DNA of 64,000 nt from Cyprinodon diabolis (lineage: Eukaryota; Chordata; Actinopteri; Cyprinodontiformes; Cyprinodontidae): assembly GCA_030533445.1 (NCBI GenBank), contig CM060065.1:2313710-2377709 (forward strand), in the 5' to 3' direction. A model generated the notes under the pieces. It did no database searches and was not told the origin of the DNA. It saw only the letters and a program-made list of their open reading frames with translations. A program made the translations under genes and the position numbers. Of the stretch, positions 34,601 through 42,049 are shown piece by piece; positions within the stretch are counted from its first letter, which is position 1, and each line of letters begins with the position of its first letter.

Positions 34601-35575
34601 TGACACGTTTTTTGTGGACTTTTATGGACCTTTCTGCCTCGGGCGCCATAGACCTCCATTATTTGAATGTCAGCAGACAGCAAGAAGCCTCCCAGATCTC
34701 CAGATGCATTTGAGATATCAAAAAAGTACTCCAGAGTGTTGTTCAGCATGGGGGGGAGTAGAAAATGAAGGCTAATCATGTTTTGGGTGTACTATTCCTT
34801 ATATTATGACTGCAGTATTAAATAGAAATATATATCACTGATTTCTATATCTCCAATTTAATCATTAAGCATCCCTTAAATTATAAAAATAAATGATATA
34901 CTGTATGAAATGTCATTTTAAGAACAGTCTGTAGCATATTTAGGGAGAAACAGTTCAAACTGCTGAAAGAGCTGAAGAAATATTTAGAGATTCAAATATT
35001 TAAAAGGATATTAAAGCCTCCAAATATGAGCATATAAAGGAATAAGATCAGCATAGCATCATTTCCTTTCAGCTGCAGGTTCTGGTTCTGGTTCGGTTCG
35101 CCTCACGCTGTTTATCAACCCGCTGCTTTCTGCTGAACTTCCCGTTTTGAACCTTTTGCTTCCTCATAATTTCAGCTTGTTGCTGTTTTCCAGCAGCTCA
35201 TCCGAACCGGACCAGGAACCCGAACAACTGGTTCTGCTGGTACCGGAACCCCGAACTTTATGAACAAACCGATCAAACTCTGCGCGGATTATCTCAGATT
35301 AGCTGTAATCTAGGAAGTCTAATCGGAGGACATCGGTTCTGGACCCGCTTCTAACTGTAGAATGGGCTGAGGTTCTGCTGTGGTTCTGGGAGTTCTGCAG
35401 GTGGTACCTCTGCGGGTCGGATGGTTCTGATCGCGTCTCTGGGCCCAAACTTTACGCCCCTCCGTCTGCAGGAGTTCATGCTTTCTGTCTAACTTCCCTC
35501 AAAAGCTCGACATGTCTGCCTGCGGTACCAGGAATGGACCGGGCCGGGCCGGGCTCAGTTACTCACCTCATCCAT
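15485..35575 (-). CDS. plekho2: PLEKHO2, pleckstrin homology domain family O member 2 (7 coding exons, joined)
   Basis: The product is a PH-domain adaptor of the PLEKHO (CKIP-1-like) family, expected to bind membrane phosphoinositides and act in PI3K-linked signalling. Exons in coding order: 35567-35575, 20428-20577, 20234-20356, 18552-18656, 18238-18336, 16722-16973, 15485-16630. All lengths divide by three, all introns have GT/AG, and the joined frame is open for 627 aa. The PH domain spans about residues 20-125, with [12 protein letters not shown] near its start and the C-terminal helix Trp at 111. A basic NRRPPTR segment follows (about 150). Then comes a long Pro/Glu/Ser-rich region, a conserved SASIGDLL box (about 536) and a C-terminal coiled coil (about 558-622). 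It fits PLEKHO2 better than PLEKHO1 (RHRFxLIRSP-like strand, LRLDLDL). It is longer than the mammalian protein because the disordered middle is longer. An in-frame TAA just before the ATG fixes the start. Confidence 0.93.
16722..16973 (-). CDS. plekho2: PLEKHO2 exon 6
   Basis: Acceptor CTCTTAG before 16973 and donor GAG/GTTTGT after 16722; 84 residues. Starts [18 protein letters not shown], the conserved segment after the PH domain in PLEKHO2, then a Lys/Pro-rich stretch with [10 protein letters not shown]. An intron of only 91 bp separates it from exon 7. Confidence 0.92.
17013..17670 (+). pseudogene. L2-like LINE reverse transcriptase fragment in PLEKHO2 intron 5
   Basis: The plus-strand frame contains [46 protein letters not shown] and the RT catalytic motif YADD (in CYADDTQLY). 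A frameshift near 17430-17455 is followed by LSEDIKTWM and [14 protein letters not shown] in another phase, ending with a stop at 17670. It is antisense to PLEKHO2, lacks endonuclease and its own 3' end, and starts only about 40 bp from the exon 6 acceptor. The copy is broken and non-functional. It covers the RT region that follows the part preserved at 3450-5449, but the two are independent copies. Confidence 0.88.
17671..18237. other. PLEKHO2 intron 5, remainder
   Basis: A/T-rich intron sequence with no further recognisable element. Confidence 0.5.
18238..18336 (-). CDS. plekho2: PLEKHO2 exon 5
   Basis: Acceptor CCCAAAG before 18336 and donor GAG/GTAAGG after 18238; 33 residues. Contains [20 protein letters not shown], a basic segment after the PH domain that is a family hallmark. 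Confidence 0.92.
18552..18656 (-). CDS. plekho2: PLEKHO2 exon 4
   Basis: Acceptor TTTTCCAG before 18656 and donor GAG/GTAACG after 18552; 35 residues. Codes for the last strand and C-terminal helix of the PH domain ([16 protein letters not shown]), with the nearly invariant PH Trp. Confidence 0.93.
18657..20233. other. PLEKHO2 intron 3
   Basis: No coding sequence found. Around 19190-19400 there are repeated TTAAC-type words (AGTGTTAAAGTAACACTTTA, GTGTTAAATTAG, TTTAACACTG), consistent with a diverged MITE family common in fish. Confidence 0.5.
20234..20356 (-). CDS. plekho2: PLEKHO2 exon 3
   Basis: Acceptor TGTTCCAG before 20356 and donor AAG/GTTGGA after 20234; 41 residues. Codes for PH strands with [10 protein letters not shown] and [15 protein letters not shown], matching the PLEKHO2 pattern. 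Confidence 0.93.
20428..20577 (-). CDS. plekho2: PLEKHO2 exon 2
   Basis: Acceptor GACTACAG before 20577 and donor GAG/GTACGC after 20428; 50 residues. Codes for a short lysine-rich lead and the first PH strands ([20 protein letters not shown]). An intron of only 71 bp separates it from exon 3. Confidence 0.93.
20880..21090 (-). repeat. LINE 3' region (teleost L2-like tail), minus strand
   Basis: Contains TCAGCAATCCCTCACACTAA, CAGTGGAGAGGAAAAACTCC and GCGGCCATCTGCTGAGGCC. The same text is found on the plus strand at 29575-29760 and in part at 43205-43260 (minus). Interpreted as the non-coding 3' part of an L2/Rex-type LINE. Confidence 0.65.
21215..21335 (-). repeat. Dispersed repeat R, copy 2 (minus)
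   Basis: Reverse complement of the series found at 11396-11575. It faces copy 3 at 22150-22305 across the element at 21338-22027. Confidence 0.7.
21338..22027. mobile_element. Palindromic MITE with GGATGCACGATAT ends
   Basis: The left end AGTAGGGATGCACGATAT is mirrored by the right end (ATATCGTGCATCCTTACT). Inside, CGATATCGG-like words repeat, and a second inverted pair (CGCGGTATCGATCTATTTTA near 21695 with its complement near 21794) surrounds a short core. No transposase. Similar ends are common in fish hAT-type MITEs. Confidence 0.65.
22100..22330 (+). repeat. Dispersed repeat R, copy 3
   Basis: Contains GTTAGCCTGCAATGCCCCAT, then TTTCTGACATTTTGAATTG and CCTGGATGGAAGAGAAACGT, as at 11165-11575. 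Confidence 0.7.
22391..23638 (+). mobile_element. Tc1/mariner transposon, apparently intact
   Basis: Ends are CACTATATTGCCAAAAG and its exact complement, with perfect match through about 29 bp, flanked by TA (22389-22390 and 23639-23640). Length is 1248 bp. It carries an uninterrupted transposase frame. It lies in PLEKHO2 intron 1, antisense to the gene. Confidence 0.95.
22525..23556 (+). CDS. Tc1-like DD34E transposase, full length
   Basis: A cut-and-paste transposase of 343 aa from the ATG at 22525 ([10 protein letters not shown]), the start typical of this Tc1 branch; upstream in-frame codons to 22327 are partly outside the element and are not counted. An N-terminal paired-like helix-turn-helix (about residues 8-50) is followed by the GRPRKLT AT-hook-like motif (59-65), then a second HTH (about 75-115). 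The catalytic residues are all present: D154 in WSDESRF, D245 in FQHDCAPVH and E280 in NPIEHLW, with 34 residues between the last two. No stop or frameshift is visible. By sequence it could encode an active enzyme; activity is inference. Confidence 0.95.
   Translation: MGRSQELSEFQRGTVIGCHLCNKSSREISSLLNIPQSTVSCIIRKWKCLGTTATQPRSGRPRKLTERGQRMLKRIVRRGRQLSAESITTDLQTSCGLQISSRTVRRELHGMGFHGRAAASKPYITKCNAKRRMRWCKARRHWTLEQWRRVLWSDESRFSIWQSDGRVWVWRLPGERYLSDCIVPSVKFGGGGIMVWGCFSGAGLGPLVPVKGTLNASAYQDILDNSMLPTLWEQFGAGPFLFQHDCAPVHKARSIKTWMTESGVDELDWPAQSPDLNPIEHLWDELERRLRARPSRPTSVCDLTNALLEEWSKIPINTLLNLVDSLPRRVEAVLAAKGGPTSY
23933..27027. repeat. 17-bp minisatellite, about 180 units
   Basis: The unit is CTGAGGTGACCTGTTCT, with common variants TATGAGG, GAGACGACC, GAGGCCACC, TGATGTGACC and GAGGTGAAC. 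The 3' third has short units (CTTAGGCTGTTCT) and AGAGTGACC/TACGGTGACC variants. It lies in PLEKHO2 intron 1. Minus-strand open frames with [12 protein letters not shown] are artefacts of the period (51 bp, or 17 codons). Confidence 0.97.
27300..27549 (+). pseudogene. hAT transposase C-terminal remnant
   Basis: The plus strand reads [14 protein letters not shown] and VAPAERSFS. After a frameshift near 27460 it continues [17 protein letters not shown] and [11 protein letters not shown]. This is the hAT dimerisation region seen in domesticated and mobile fish hAT proteins. The frame break and the lack of upstream domains make it a relic. Confidence 0.75.
27550..29574. other. PLEKHO2 intron 1, unassigned part
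   Basis: Mixed-composition intron sequence. Short open frames (at most 95 codons) show no recognisable domain or conserved-looking composition. No tandem repeat seen. Confidence 0.5.
29575..29880 (+). repeat. LINE 3' region (teleost L2-like tail), plus strand
   Basis: Contains GGCCTCAGCAGATGGCCGC and TTTTTCCTCTCCACTGTCGC, matching 20880-21090 in inverted form. It ends with GGAGCTATAGAAATAAACTG and AATAGAATT, the A/T-rich tail usual for L2-type LINEs. Confidence 0.7.
30156..30208. repeat. 22-C homopolymer inside a hairpin
   Basis: TTTGGTCCATGG (30156-30167) and its exact complement (30197-30208) flank a loop containing a run of 22 C (30177-30198). Confidence 0.85.
30209..31130. other. PLEKHO2 intron 1, unassigned part
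   Basis: No gene or named repeat recognised. Overlapping short frames at 30148-30523 on both strands reflect local GC content. Confidence 0.4.
31131..31223. repeat. Shared flank of the 11-bp minisatellite element
   Basis: ATTCAAAATGGCCCTTC, ATTTATGTTTAAA and GGAATTGTAGGGGACCA correspond to 12327-12550, upstream of the other 11-bp array. This indicates one mobile or duplicated unit carrying the minisatellite. Confidence 0.75.
31224..33541. repeat. 11-bp minisatellite, array 2, about 210 units
   Basis: The unit is CCAGGGACCAG, with CCAAGGACCAG and CCATCC variants. It is more homogeneous than array 1. The rare word AAGCACCAGCC recurs near 31818, 32411, 32730 and 33322, giving alternating spacings of about 593, 319 and 592 bp, so a higher-order unit of about 912 bp is duplicated. 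Several overlapping minus-strand open frames of up to 649 codons exist only because 33 bp has no stop codon. Confidence 0.97.
33542..33896. other. PLEKHO2 intron 1, unassigned part
   Basis: Contains a short palindrome (TTCAGCTGCTGAA near 33544) and words with GAACC/GGTTC repeated. No gene seen. Confidence 0.4.
33897..34800. mobile_element. Near-perfect 390-bp inverted repeat with 124-bp spacer
   Basis: Bases 33897-34286 are the reverse complement of 34411-34800, with one mismatch that I could find (33902/34795). The arms begin AAGGAGTAGTACACCC. The identical open frames on opposite strands (33984-34262 and 34435-34713; 33918-34148 and 34549-34779) are a consequence of the mirror symmetry and are not genes. 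Interpreted as a recently inserted or recently homogenised foldback MITE in PLEKHO2 intron 1. Confidence 0.93.
34801..35439. other. PLEKHO2 intron 1, 5' part
   Basis: A/T-rich at first, then with repeated GGTTCTG/GAACC words near 35070-35400. No coding sequence seen. Confidence 0.4.
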
Positions 35576-35830
35576 GGTCCGTTAGACGGCGGCGGAGCGG
35601 CCCGCTGGCTCCTCGGGGGAAACGCGTGTGCAGCCTGCGGAGACCCGCTGACACATTCCCCGCAGCAGATCAGGAACAGAGCCGCGGGTCTGACACCAAA
35701 GGTCGCTTCGTTTTCCTCTTTCGCCTCACAGAAAAACGAAAAGTTAGAAGAGAGAAGTTTGGTTTCCGGCTCAGGTCCCTTCTTACACCCATCGAGCAGT
35801 GAGGAGGAGCATGAGGGCGCGCGAGCTGCC
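35440..35830 (-). promoter_or_regulatory. plekho2: PLEKHO2 CpG-rich promoter and 5' UTR
   Basis: CpG-dense sequence (for example CCGGGCCGGGCCGGGC near 35539, GGCGGCGGAGCGGCCCGC near 35587, ACGCGTGTGC near 35621) surrounds exon 1. No obvious TATA box near the likely start. This is the usual form of a vertebrate broadly active promoter. The transcription start cannot be placed from sequence alone. Confidence 0.65.
35567..35575 (-). CDS. plekho2: PLEKHO2 exon 1 (coding part, 3 codons)
   Basis: ATG GAT GAG followed immediately by a strong donor GTGAGT at 35566-35561. The start lies in a good Kozak context (ACCATGG), and an in-frame TAA is nine bases upstream. Phase 0 matches exon 2 exactly, and the CpG-rich setting fits a first exon. 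It is too short to appear in any ORF list. Linking it to exon 2 across 15 kb is inference from phase and context. Confidence 0.78.
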
Positions 35831-35944
35831 TGCTGGCTGTCACAGCATCCCACCTCATATAGGTGTGGTTTAACTTTGAAACCCGGACTTTAAGGTCCTG
35901 CTGGAACTTCAGCTTCAGCAGCTTTTCCTCCTCCATCTATCTTC

Positions 35945-36010
35945 CCTGCCCACCCCTGGAGCATGATGCTGCCACCACCATGTTTGGCAGTGGGGAGGGT
36001 GTGTTCAGAG
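35945..36010 (-). pseudogene. Tc1-like transposase fragment
   Basis: The minus strand reads AKHGGGSIML, the block around the conserved GGGSIM motif between the first and second catalytic residues of Tc1 transposases. Only some 20 codons remain. Confidence 0.55.
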
Positions 36011-36134
36011 GGATGTTCTGCATAATAATAATACATAGAACCGACAATACAGACATTCAAAGGGTTCATTTTGAGAGAATCTCAGGAAAAATAATAATCT
36101 TTCAGGTGAGTTTATTTCTATATCCAGAACACAT

Positions 36135-37288
36135 TGTCATGACTCTCTACTTTTTTGGTTCTGTAAGTTTTTTTTCCTTTTTTCAGTTTTCAGTTATACT
36201 TTAATTCATGTCAGGACTCCTGTCTTTGTGTTTGTGTTTCTGTGTTTGTCTCCCTTCCTCCACCAGGAGGCGCCTGGTTCTGATTCGCCTCCTCACACAC
36301 CTGCTGATGGTTTCCTCAGTTAACGGAGTGTTTTTAAGCTGCTGACTGCCACTACCTCGCCTCCAGAGTGTTTGCCAGTTTTGGGTACTCTAGCCAAGCT
36401 GAGTTTAACTGAATCAAACTGATTTCTTCTCAACCTGAGTTTTAACATTCTTTGTCTTTTGCCTCTTGGCAGGAAGTCATCCTGCAAACTGGATTTTTCG
36501 GACCTTCTCTCCCTGGAAGGATCAACAGAGCTTCAAGCTGAGCTGGGGTTACAAACAGGAGGTTTGGATCCACTTTCCCCAAGAGATCGTTTGAGCTTCA
36601 CACTGAGAAAGGGATTCATCTCCACTACGACCCGTTCAAGTACCGCAGGAAATCTGAGTGGCAGTCAGCATCTCCGTTCACCTACAAACAACCGCATTCT
36701 GGGTAAACCATGTTCCGCCCTCAACAAAATCAGACAAACACGGGAACAACAGCATACAGTCTGGAGTCAAAGATTTAACAACTTCTCTGGAAACATGAGT
36801 CAGCAACCAGATCCTCTTCTCCAAGTTCACGAATTAAATTTCCCACTGAGCCTGAACTAATCACTGTGTCTTCCCCCGCTTTTCAGTTCCGGTTGAGCAG
36901 CATTCAGAGCAACACTTCTCTCTGCATTATCTCTTCAATAAAACCTGTTAAACCTTTTCTCCTGGTCTTCCTGTTTGGTCTTCAGCATTTGGGTCTGAAC
37001 TTTAGTAAAATCCTCACAATTCATCTCTTTCTATGTTTTCTAGTTTATTGGCTTAATTTCCATTTTGTGTTATTCTAGTTATTTTTTTATCGTATTTAAG
37101 TTCTTTGGTATTGTTTGCCCTCTGTTGCCCCCTTGTGTTCGCCTAGCTCCCTTCTAGACACCTCTGTCCACACCTGCTCCCAGTTTGCTGATTGGACCGC
37201 TCTTTGTTCAGTCTCCCATTTATACACCTCCAGTTCAGTCACTGTTTGCTGGTTCCTTGTCCTCAAAAACCTCCACACAACCTTGACA
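36135..37288 (+). mobile_element. Gypsy-like LTR, interrupted by another LTR
   Basis: Begins TGTCATGACTCTC and ends CCTTGACA, followed by GAAGGAACCAGCCAAC and then, after a further insertion, by a gag-like ATG. This is the normal order LTR, primer-binding region, gag. The LTR contains the solo LTR at 36209-37018; without it the length is about 340 bp. No pol or matching 3' LTR is seen in the window. Confidence 0.55.
36209..37018 (+). mobile_element. Solo LTR A with ATTCA target duplication
   Basis: Begins TGTCAGGA and ends TCCTCACA (inverted ends, 7 of 8), with ATTCA on both sides (36204-36208 and 37019-37023). It has an AATAAA near 36936 and shares long blocks with solo LTR B at 44692-45409, for example GGGTACTCTAGCCAAGCTGA and CCCGTTCAAGTAC. 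The open frame at 36459-36860 lies within it and is not retained in copy B, so it is probably not a gene. Confidence 0.85.
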
Positions 37289-37308
37289 GAAGGAACCAGC
37301 CAACGTGG

Positions 37309-37945
37309 TGTAAGGATCTCAGAATATTGGACCCAGAATTCAAGGCGAGACAGGCAGTGGGAAAGTTCAAAGCATTTATTAACAAACAGGTGCGCGGGGC
37401 TGCTCGTCTGCTGTGGGGCGGATCTCTGTAGGGATCGGAGAATACAGGTCAGTGACTGGATGAGGAGCTGAATACGACTTGGATCTAGTCACTGACCTGA
37501 TTCAAAGTTCTGTCCGTTCGCGGAGGTTTGACCGCAGATGCGGCGGGCGACGCCCCCAGACTTCCTAGAGAGCGAGCAGCAAACACGGAGCAGCAACAGA
37601 GTCCAGAAGGGAAATCCAAGGCCAAAGTCAGAAGACAGTTCCAGGTTCAGAAGCCGGTAGAATCCAGGACCAGATGCGACAAACAGTCCAGACAGGGGCA
37701 AGGCAAAACTCGAGATCCACAGGGCAGAAACTGGTCAATATCAGGAAAACAGACAGACTACAGATCGCTGGGAAACGTCTCACCAAAACACACGAATAAC
37801 CTGGCGTTGATGGGAGGCAAACACACAACCTAAATAGTAGAGGAACCAGGTGGAAATGATCGGCAATAATCAGCCGCAGAACCAATTAGACAGGAAAGCA
37901 AGGAGCAAAGGAAAAAACCAACCCATCAGCGCCGAGATCATGACA
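37309..37945 (-). mobile_element. Antisense solo LTR C
   Basis: On the minus strand it begins TGTCATGATCTC and ends GAGATCCTTACA, with an AATAAA near its 3' end (plus-strand TTTATT at 37375-37380). It is flanked by CGTGG and CATGG (4 of 5), a possible 5-bp target duplication with one change. It separates the primer-binding region from the gag-like start codon of the host element. An inverted pair (CAGGTCAGTGACT near 37445 and AGTCACTGACCTG near 37487) lies inside. Confidence 0.7.
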
Positions 37946-37946
37946 C

Positions 37947-38294
37947 ATGGATCCAGCAGAGCCATCAATGGATAAGGCAAGAGACTTTTTAAGACTCTTA
38001 AGGGGCACACTCGATAACCTATCATTAATCACTCCACCTTGGAAGTGGGTGAGTGCTGCCGGAGACATAAAGAAAGTCCTGCAAAAGTATCCAGAACTCC
38101 AAACCTTCTTTCTCCAGGCTGGTTACATTGCATTCGCTGAGTGGAACATACAGGATGCCTTCTCTCAGCTCCTGAACAAATCTCCATCACCCAAACCTTT
38201 TCTCATCTTTTTACCTTTTACCAATTCTCCTGATCCCCCATCGTATCCTGATTTCAAGTGCAAGCACTGCCGCCATCTCAGAAAATACCACTAA
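37947..38294 (+). pseudogene. gag-like N-terminal ORF of the LTR element
   Basis: A 115-codon frame beginning MDPAEP just after the antisense LTR. Starts of the MDPA type directly after the primer-binding region are usual in fish Gypsy-like elements. The internal part has helical, amphipathic character (DKARDFLRLLRGTL, ELQTFFLQAGY), but I do not recognise a capsid or zinc-knuckle domain. The frame ends in a stop, and the following ORF is in another phase, so the reading is broken. A cellular exon is less likely given the LTR context. Confidence 0.5.
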
Positions 38295-38519
38295 CTCTCC
38301 AGCAGGTTGGTCTGACGCCGCCACTTCCTCCCTGACAGATCAGTCTGATGCTGCAACTCCCTCTCCTATCGGTCAGCCTGCTGCTGGCCTTACGCCACCA
38401 CCAAGCCAGGTCAGTTTAGTCTGTAGCGTCAGTCATCACCTCCATGACCAACAGTCAGCTTTACGAGTTATTACAAATTCTTAGTCCAGTTATCACAACC
38501 CCCGCAGTCAGAGCTCCTC

Positions 38520-38555
38520 GTCTCAAGGAGTCCCACTTATGGGACTCCTTGAGAC
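38520..38555. repeat. Perfect 16-bp hairpin with CTTA loop
   Basis: GTCTCAAGGAGTCCCA at 38520-38535, loop CTTA, then the exact complement at 38540-38555. Confidence 0.9.
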
Positions 38556-38595
38556 TTATTTTACCTATTAGCCGGCCATTTGCGGCCCCCAAGGT

Positions 38596-38985
38596 TCCTG
38601 CTGCCAGGACGCCGTCCCTCACGTTTCCTGCTGCCAGGACACCGTCCTCCACGGTTCCTGCTGCCAGGACGCCGTCCCTCACGGTTCCTGCTGCCAGGAC
38701 GCCGTCCTCCACTGTTCCTGCTGCCAGGACGCCGTCCTCCACGGTTCCTGCTACAGAGACGCCGTCCTCCACGGTTCCTGCTGCCAGGACGCCGTCCTCC
38801 ACGGTTCCTGCTGCCAGGACACCGTCCTCCACCGTTCCTGCTGCCAGGACGCCGTCCTCCACGGTTCCTGCTGCAGAGACGCCGTCCTCCACGGTTCCTG
38901 CTGCCAGGACGCCGTCCTCCACGGTTCCTGCTGCCAGGACGCCGTCCCCCACGGTTGCTGCTGCAGAGACGCCGTCCTCCAGGGA
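38596..38985 (+). repeat. 30-bp minisatellite, 13 units
   Basis: Unit made of GTTCCTGCTGCCAGGACGCC followed by GTCCTCCACG. Variation is limited to a few sites (CCAGG/CAGAG, GCC/ACC, CTCC/CCTC). Confidence 0.95.
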
Positions 38986-39109
38986 CTGTGCTTTGTTTTC
39001 GCCCACCTGCAGTGGGTCGTGGTTTTTGGTTTTTGCTTCATTATCCTGTCCAAGAATGATGCCGAGACACAAGGGTCACTTTCCGGTGTGGACATGTCCC
39101 CACCAATAA

Positions 39110-40474
39110 TTTCTGTTTTTTTCCCCTATTTACTTTAGCCAACAGTAACTGGGGTTGGGTCCCGTTGTTGGTGTTCAGAGTATTTTGAGTCTGTGTTTTT
39201 TTCCTCTCTCCTGCTGCTCCTGAGTCCCGCCTATCGGTGTGACATCATCAGATCTGTTGCTTTGAGACATAATATTATTGAGGTCGTTATTCACTGATAC
39301 AGAGTAGCTACGTAGTCGGAGGAGAGAGACACACAGCATCACTCAGTGAATTTAACCAGCAGCTACTTCCATAGATGTTTAAGCTACATTTAAGAGATGG
39401 TCAACATCCATTCTTATACATATGGAGCTGTTTCAGCTAAAAATGGCAACAGATTATAAGTTTATACAAGTTAGTATTAGAATGCAAGAAGCTCAAGAAA
39501 ACTGTTTTAATGTTGTGTTCTTCTTTATTAGTTAAAAAGCTGGGCTTCTCAGAGGACCATAAATCTGAGGTAGAAAGAACACATATCTGTTGTTTTCTTA
39601 TCAAACGGACAGAATCAGACTGCAGAGCTTCCAGATATCTTGAAAATGAGTTTCTCTGTCATCATTATAATGCTAGACAGGTTCATACATCTGTTTTAAG
39701 CAGAGCACAGAGACACAAGTAAGGACAGCTGCAGATTTAAAGGTGAGACACATTTACAGGAATATGCTACATGTAATAAAATATATCTCCAAGTTTACCA
39801 GAAGGTTTACAAGAATAAAATATGCATAAATATGCTGCCCTTTTAAGGCCAATTTCAGCTGTGCATATAAGCAGGTCCCCATCGGCCATGAGGCTGATTG
39901 CTTCCATCTGCTAAGCGTGGCCGTTTCACTGTTTGTTCAGTTTTAATAGTCATTGATGCAAACTGGTCTTATCTGTTAAGCCTCCTTTGCTGCTCCTCTA
40001 ACATTTGTAGCGATCTATCCTGTTTGTTTGCTGTTGGGAAGGTAAGGGCTAATGTGGCTAGATAATGTCCACCTCCTGGAAATAAATCCTTTACATAGCA
40101 TTTTGTTACAGCTGCACTGCATGGGTGGAGTTGTAGATCCATTTACCTGGCAGGATGGTAACTTACCAGGTCACAGGTACGCAACTACTGTAGGCAGGAG
40201 GGATTTACCATCAGGCAATACTAGGGGGCCCCCTGCCTGTCTTTGCCTAGGGCCCCACATTTCCTAAATCCGCCCCTGCCTCTAAGTCATAGTTTTGTTC
40301 AGCAAGTGTATTTTTTTAGTATCCTATTGAAGTCTTTGATCAGCATTCCACCTGGACTGACGCCCGCTGCTGGTTTGCCTATAAAGAACATTTATAAAAA
40401 GACTTTCCTGAGCTTTCCCCTGCTGCTGGGAGCATTGATGATGCTACTAATGGGAAACAATGCAATGTTACAAC
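39110..40474. other. Unassigned sequence upstream of PLEKHO2
   Basis: No gene recognised. A short repeat end with GGGGGCCCCCTGCC and CCTAGGGCCCCACATTTCC lies near 40226-40264 and resembles 8921. Confidence 0.4.
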
Positions 40475-41000
40475 CAGAGGTGTCAAGTAACCAAGTACAA
40501 ATACTTCATTACTGTACTTAAGTACACTTTTTAGGTATCTATACTTTACTCCATTACTTATTTTTCTTCCTACTTCTGACTTCTACTCTTTACATTTACT
40601 TCACACAAGTATCTGTACTTTCTATTCCTTGTATTTTTAAAACAAACTTTATTCGTTACTCTTGGCTAGCAAGCAGGTGTTCTTCAAACTGCTAACGTGA
40701 ATTGTCTATGCCATGCTACAATGTGGGATTCAGAAAAAGATGCTGAAATGTCTCAAAGGTCGGACACAGGCGAGAGCGTATCGGGAGACGGAGACCAACA
40801 AGACCTCCCTCATCCTTGGCCCTATCTCAGAGGATTTATAGAAATAGTCGAAATATTGAGCTTTCAGTTCATATAGTGGCTTCTGGCTGCTTTTATTAAA
40901 GGTTACTTTATACTTTTATACTTTCAGTAGTTTCTGGAGCACATACTTTTTCACTTTTCCTTGAGTAAAGAGGTCAAGTTGATACTTCAACTTTTACCAG
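40475..41000 (+). mobile_element. hAT-like element, second copy
   Basis: Starts CAGAGGTGTCAAGTAAC and ends CTTTTACCAG, and is co-linear with the inverted copy at 5450-7696 once the Tc1 insertion there is removed. It retains MWDSEKDAEM, RSDTGESVSGDG and DLPHPWPYLR, the N-terminal transposase remnant. Non-autonomous. Confidence 0.7.
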
Positions 41001-41983
41001 AATGTTTTTAAACTGCAGGATCTATGCTTCTACTGAAGTAACTAATGTGGGAACTATTGACACCACTGTTTTACTTATATTGTTTTAGTTCTGTTTTTCT
41101 TCTAGGGGCTGAGGCTTCTATGGTGGCCCCTGGCGGCCCCTGGTCTTGTGTGCTGTGTTGGAGCCCCCCTGTTTCTCTGTGTTTGCTGTGTTTTTGTAGT
41201 GTCCGAGGTGATCGTTTTTTTTCACTGGATGTTGCCCCTTTTCTCACCTCTTCCCCCCATTGGTTAGCTCCAGTTTCCCTAGAAATTGAAACATTGTTTA
41301 AACTCAATGTGGATTAAAAATGCATCCACTATTTTAACCATTTAATTTCAGGTTATTGTTAAACCTATTAAAGTGAATATATTATTGTAGAGCTTTTCTG
41401 AATCTTGTCTCATTTCCAGCAGAACTTACCTGTTCCTTATTATCATTACTTTTTCCTGGAGTTATTCCAGGTGGCGTTGTTGGTTTCCCATAATGAAGAA
41501 AAGTATTCCACCCCAGGTTGCCAAATTAAATTAAATTAAATTCAACATGTCTTTTAGTGTTTTGTAATTCAGCAATACTCATAAATTGCTGCGCCAGCCA
41601 ATCCAGAGACAGCCAGACTCACAGGACTCAGACTTCAAATTAAAATTGGGGAAACATACAAGAATTAAAGCACAAATAATCGAGTAAAAATCATTGCATA
41701 AAGGATGTCTGAAATACAACTTTAATACAAAGACTTTTGTGGGACAAATTTCTAAATTTGCTTGTGCTAATCTGCTTGTAAATTAGGATAATCACTGATC
41801 TAGCCAAGAGGAAAGCCATTATCCAGAAAAAGAGACTTTTTTTCTCATTACTAACTTTATCTCTTTAATACTATTTTCTAATCTGTGACTATACCAGATC
41901 TAAAAAGGTTCACATGTGACATGGATTTATGAGATACAGAAGACCAATGTTTAGATTTAACCAATCGATTTTCATGTTTATAA

Positions 41984-42049
<66 letters not shown>

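Larger units (their letters stand above)
38444..39109 (+). pseudogene. ORF with 13 decapeptide repeats, part of the LTR element interior
   Basis: A 221-codon plus-strand frame. After a lead of about 50 residues come 13 tandem copies of a decapeptide of the form VPAARTPSST (variants PATET, PAAET, SLTF), then a tail with WFLVFASLSC. The 30-bp DNA period keeps the frame, which is compatible with translation, but the other frames and the minus strand are also open across the repeat, so openness alone proves little. I do not recognise a function. It follows the gag-like ORF in a different phase and probably belongs to the same element. Confidence 0.4.

Noticed and set aside
33918..34779. Identical ORFs on both strands (92 and 76 codons)
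   Set aside because: Mirror images created by the 390-bp inverted repeat, with no domain and no other sign of coding.
35512..35936. Several overlapping frames around the CpG island
   Set aside because: High GC lowers stop frequency. The only supported coding there is the three-codon exon 1 of PLEKHO2.
38461..39095. Minus-strand frames of 203 and 114 codons over the 30-bp repeat
   Set aside because: A 30-bp unit without stops leaves several frames open. The plus-strand frame fits the element orientation better.
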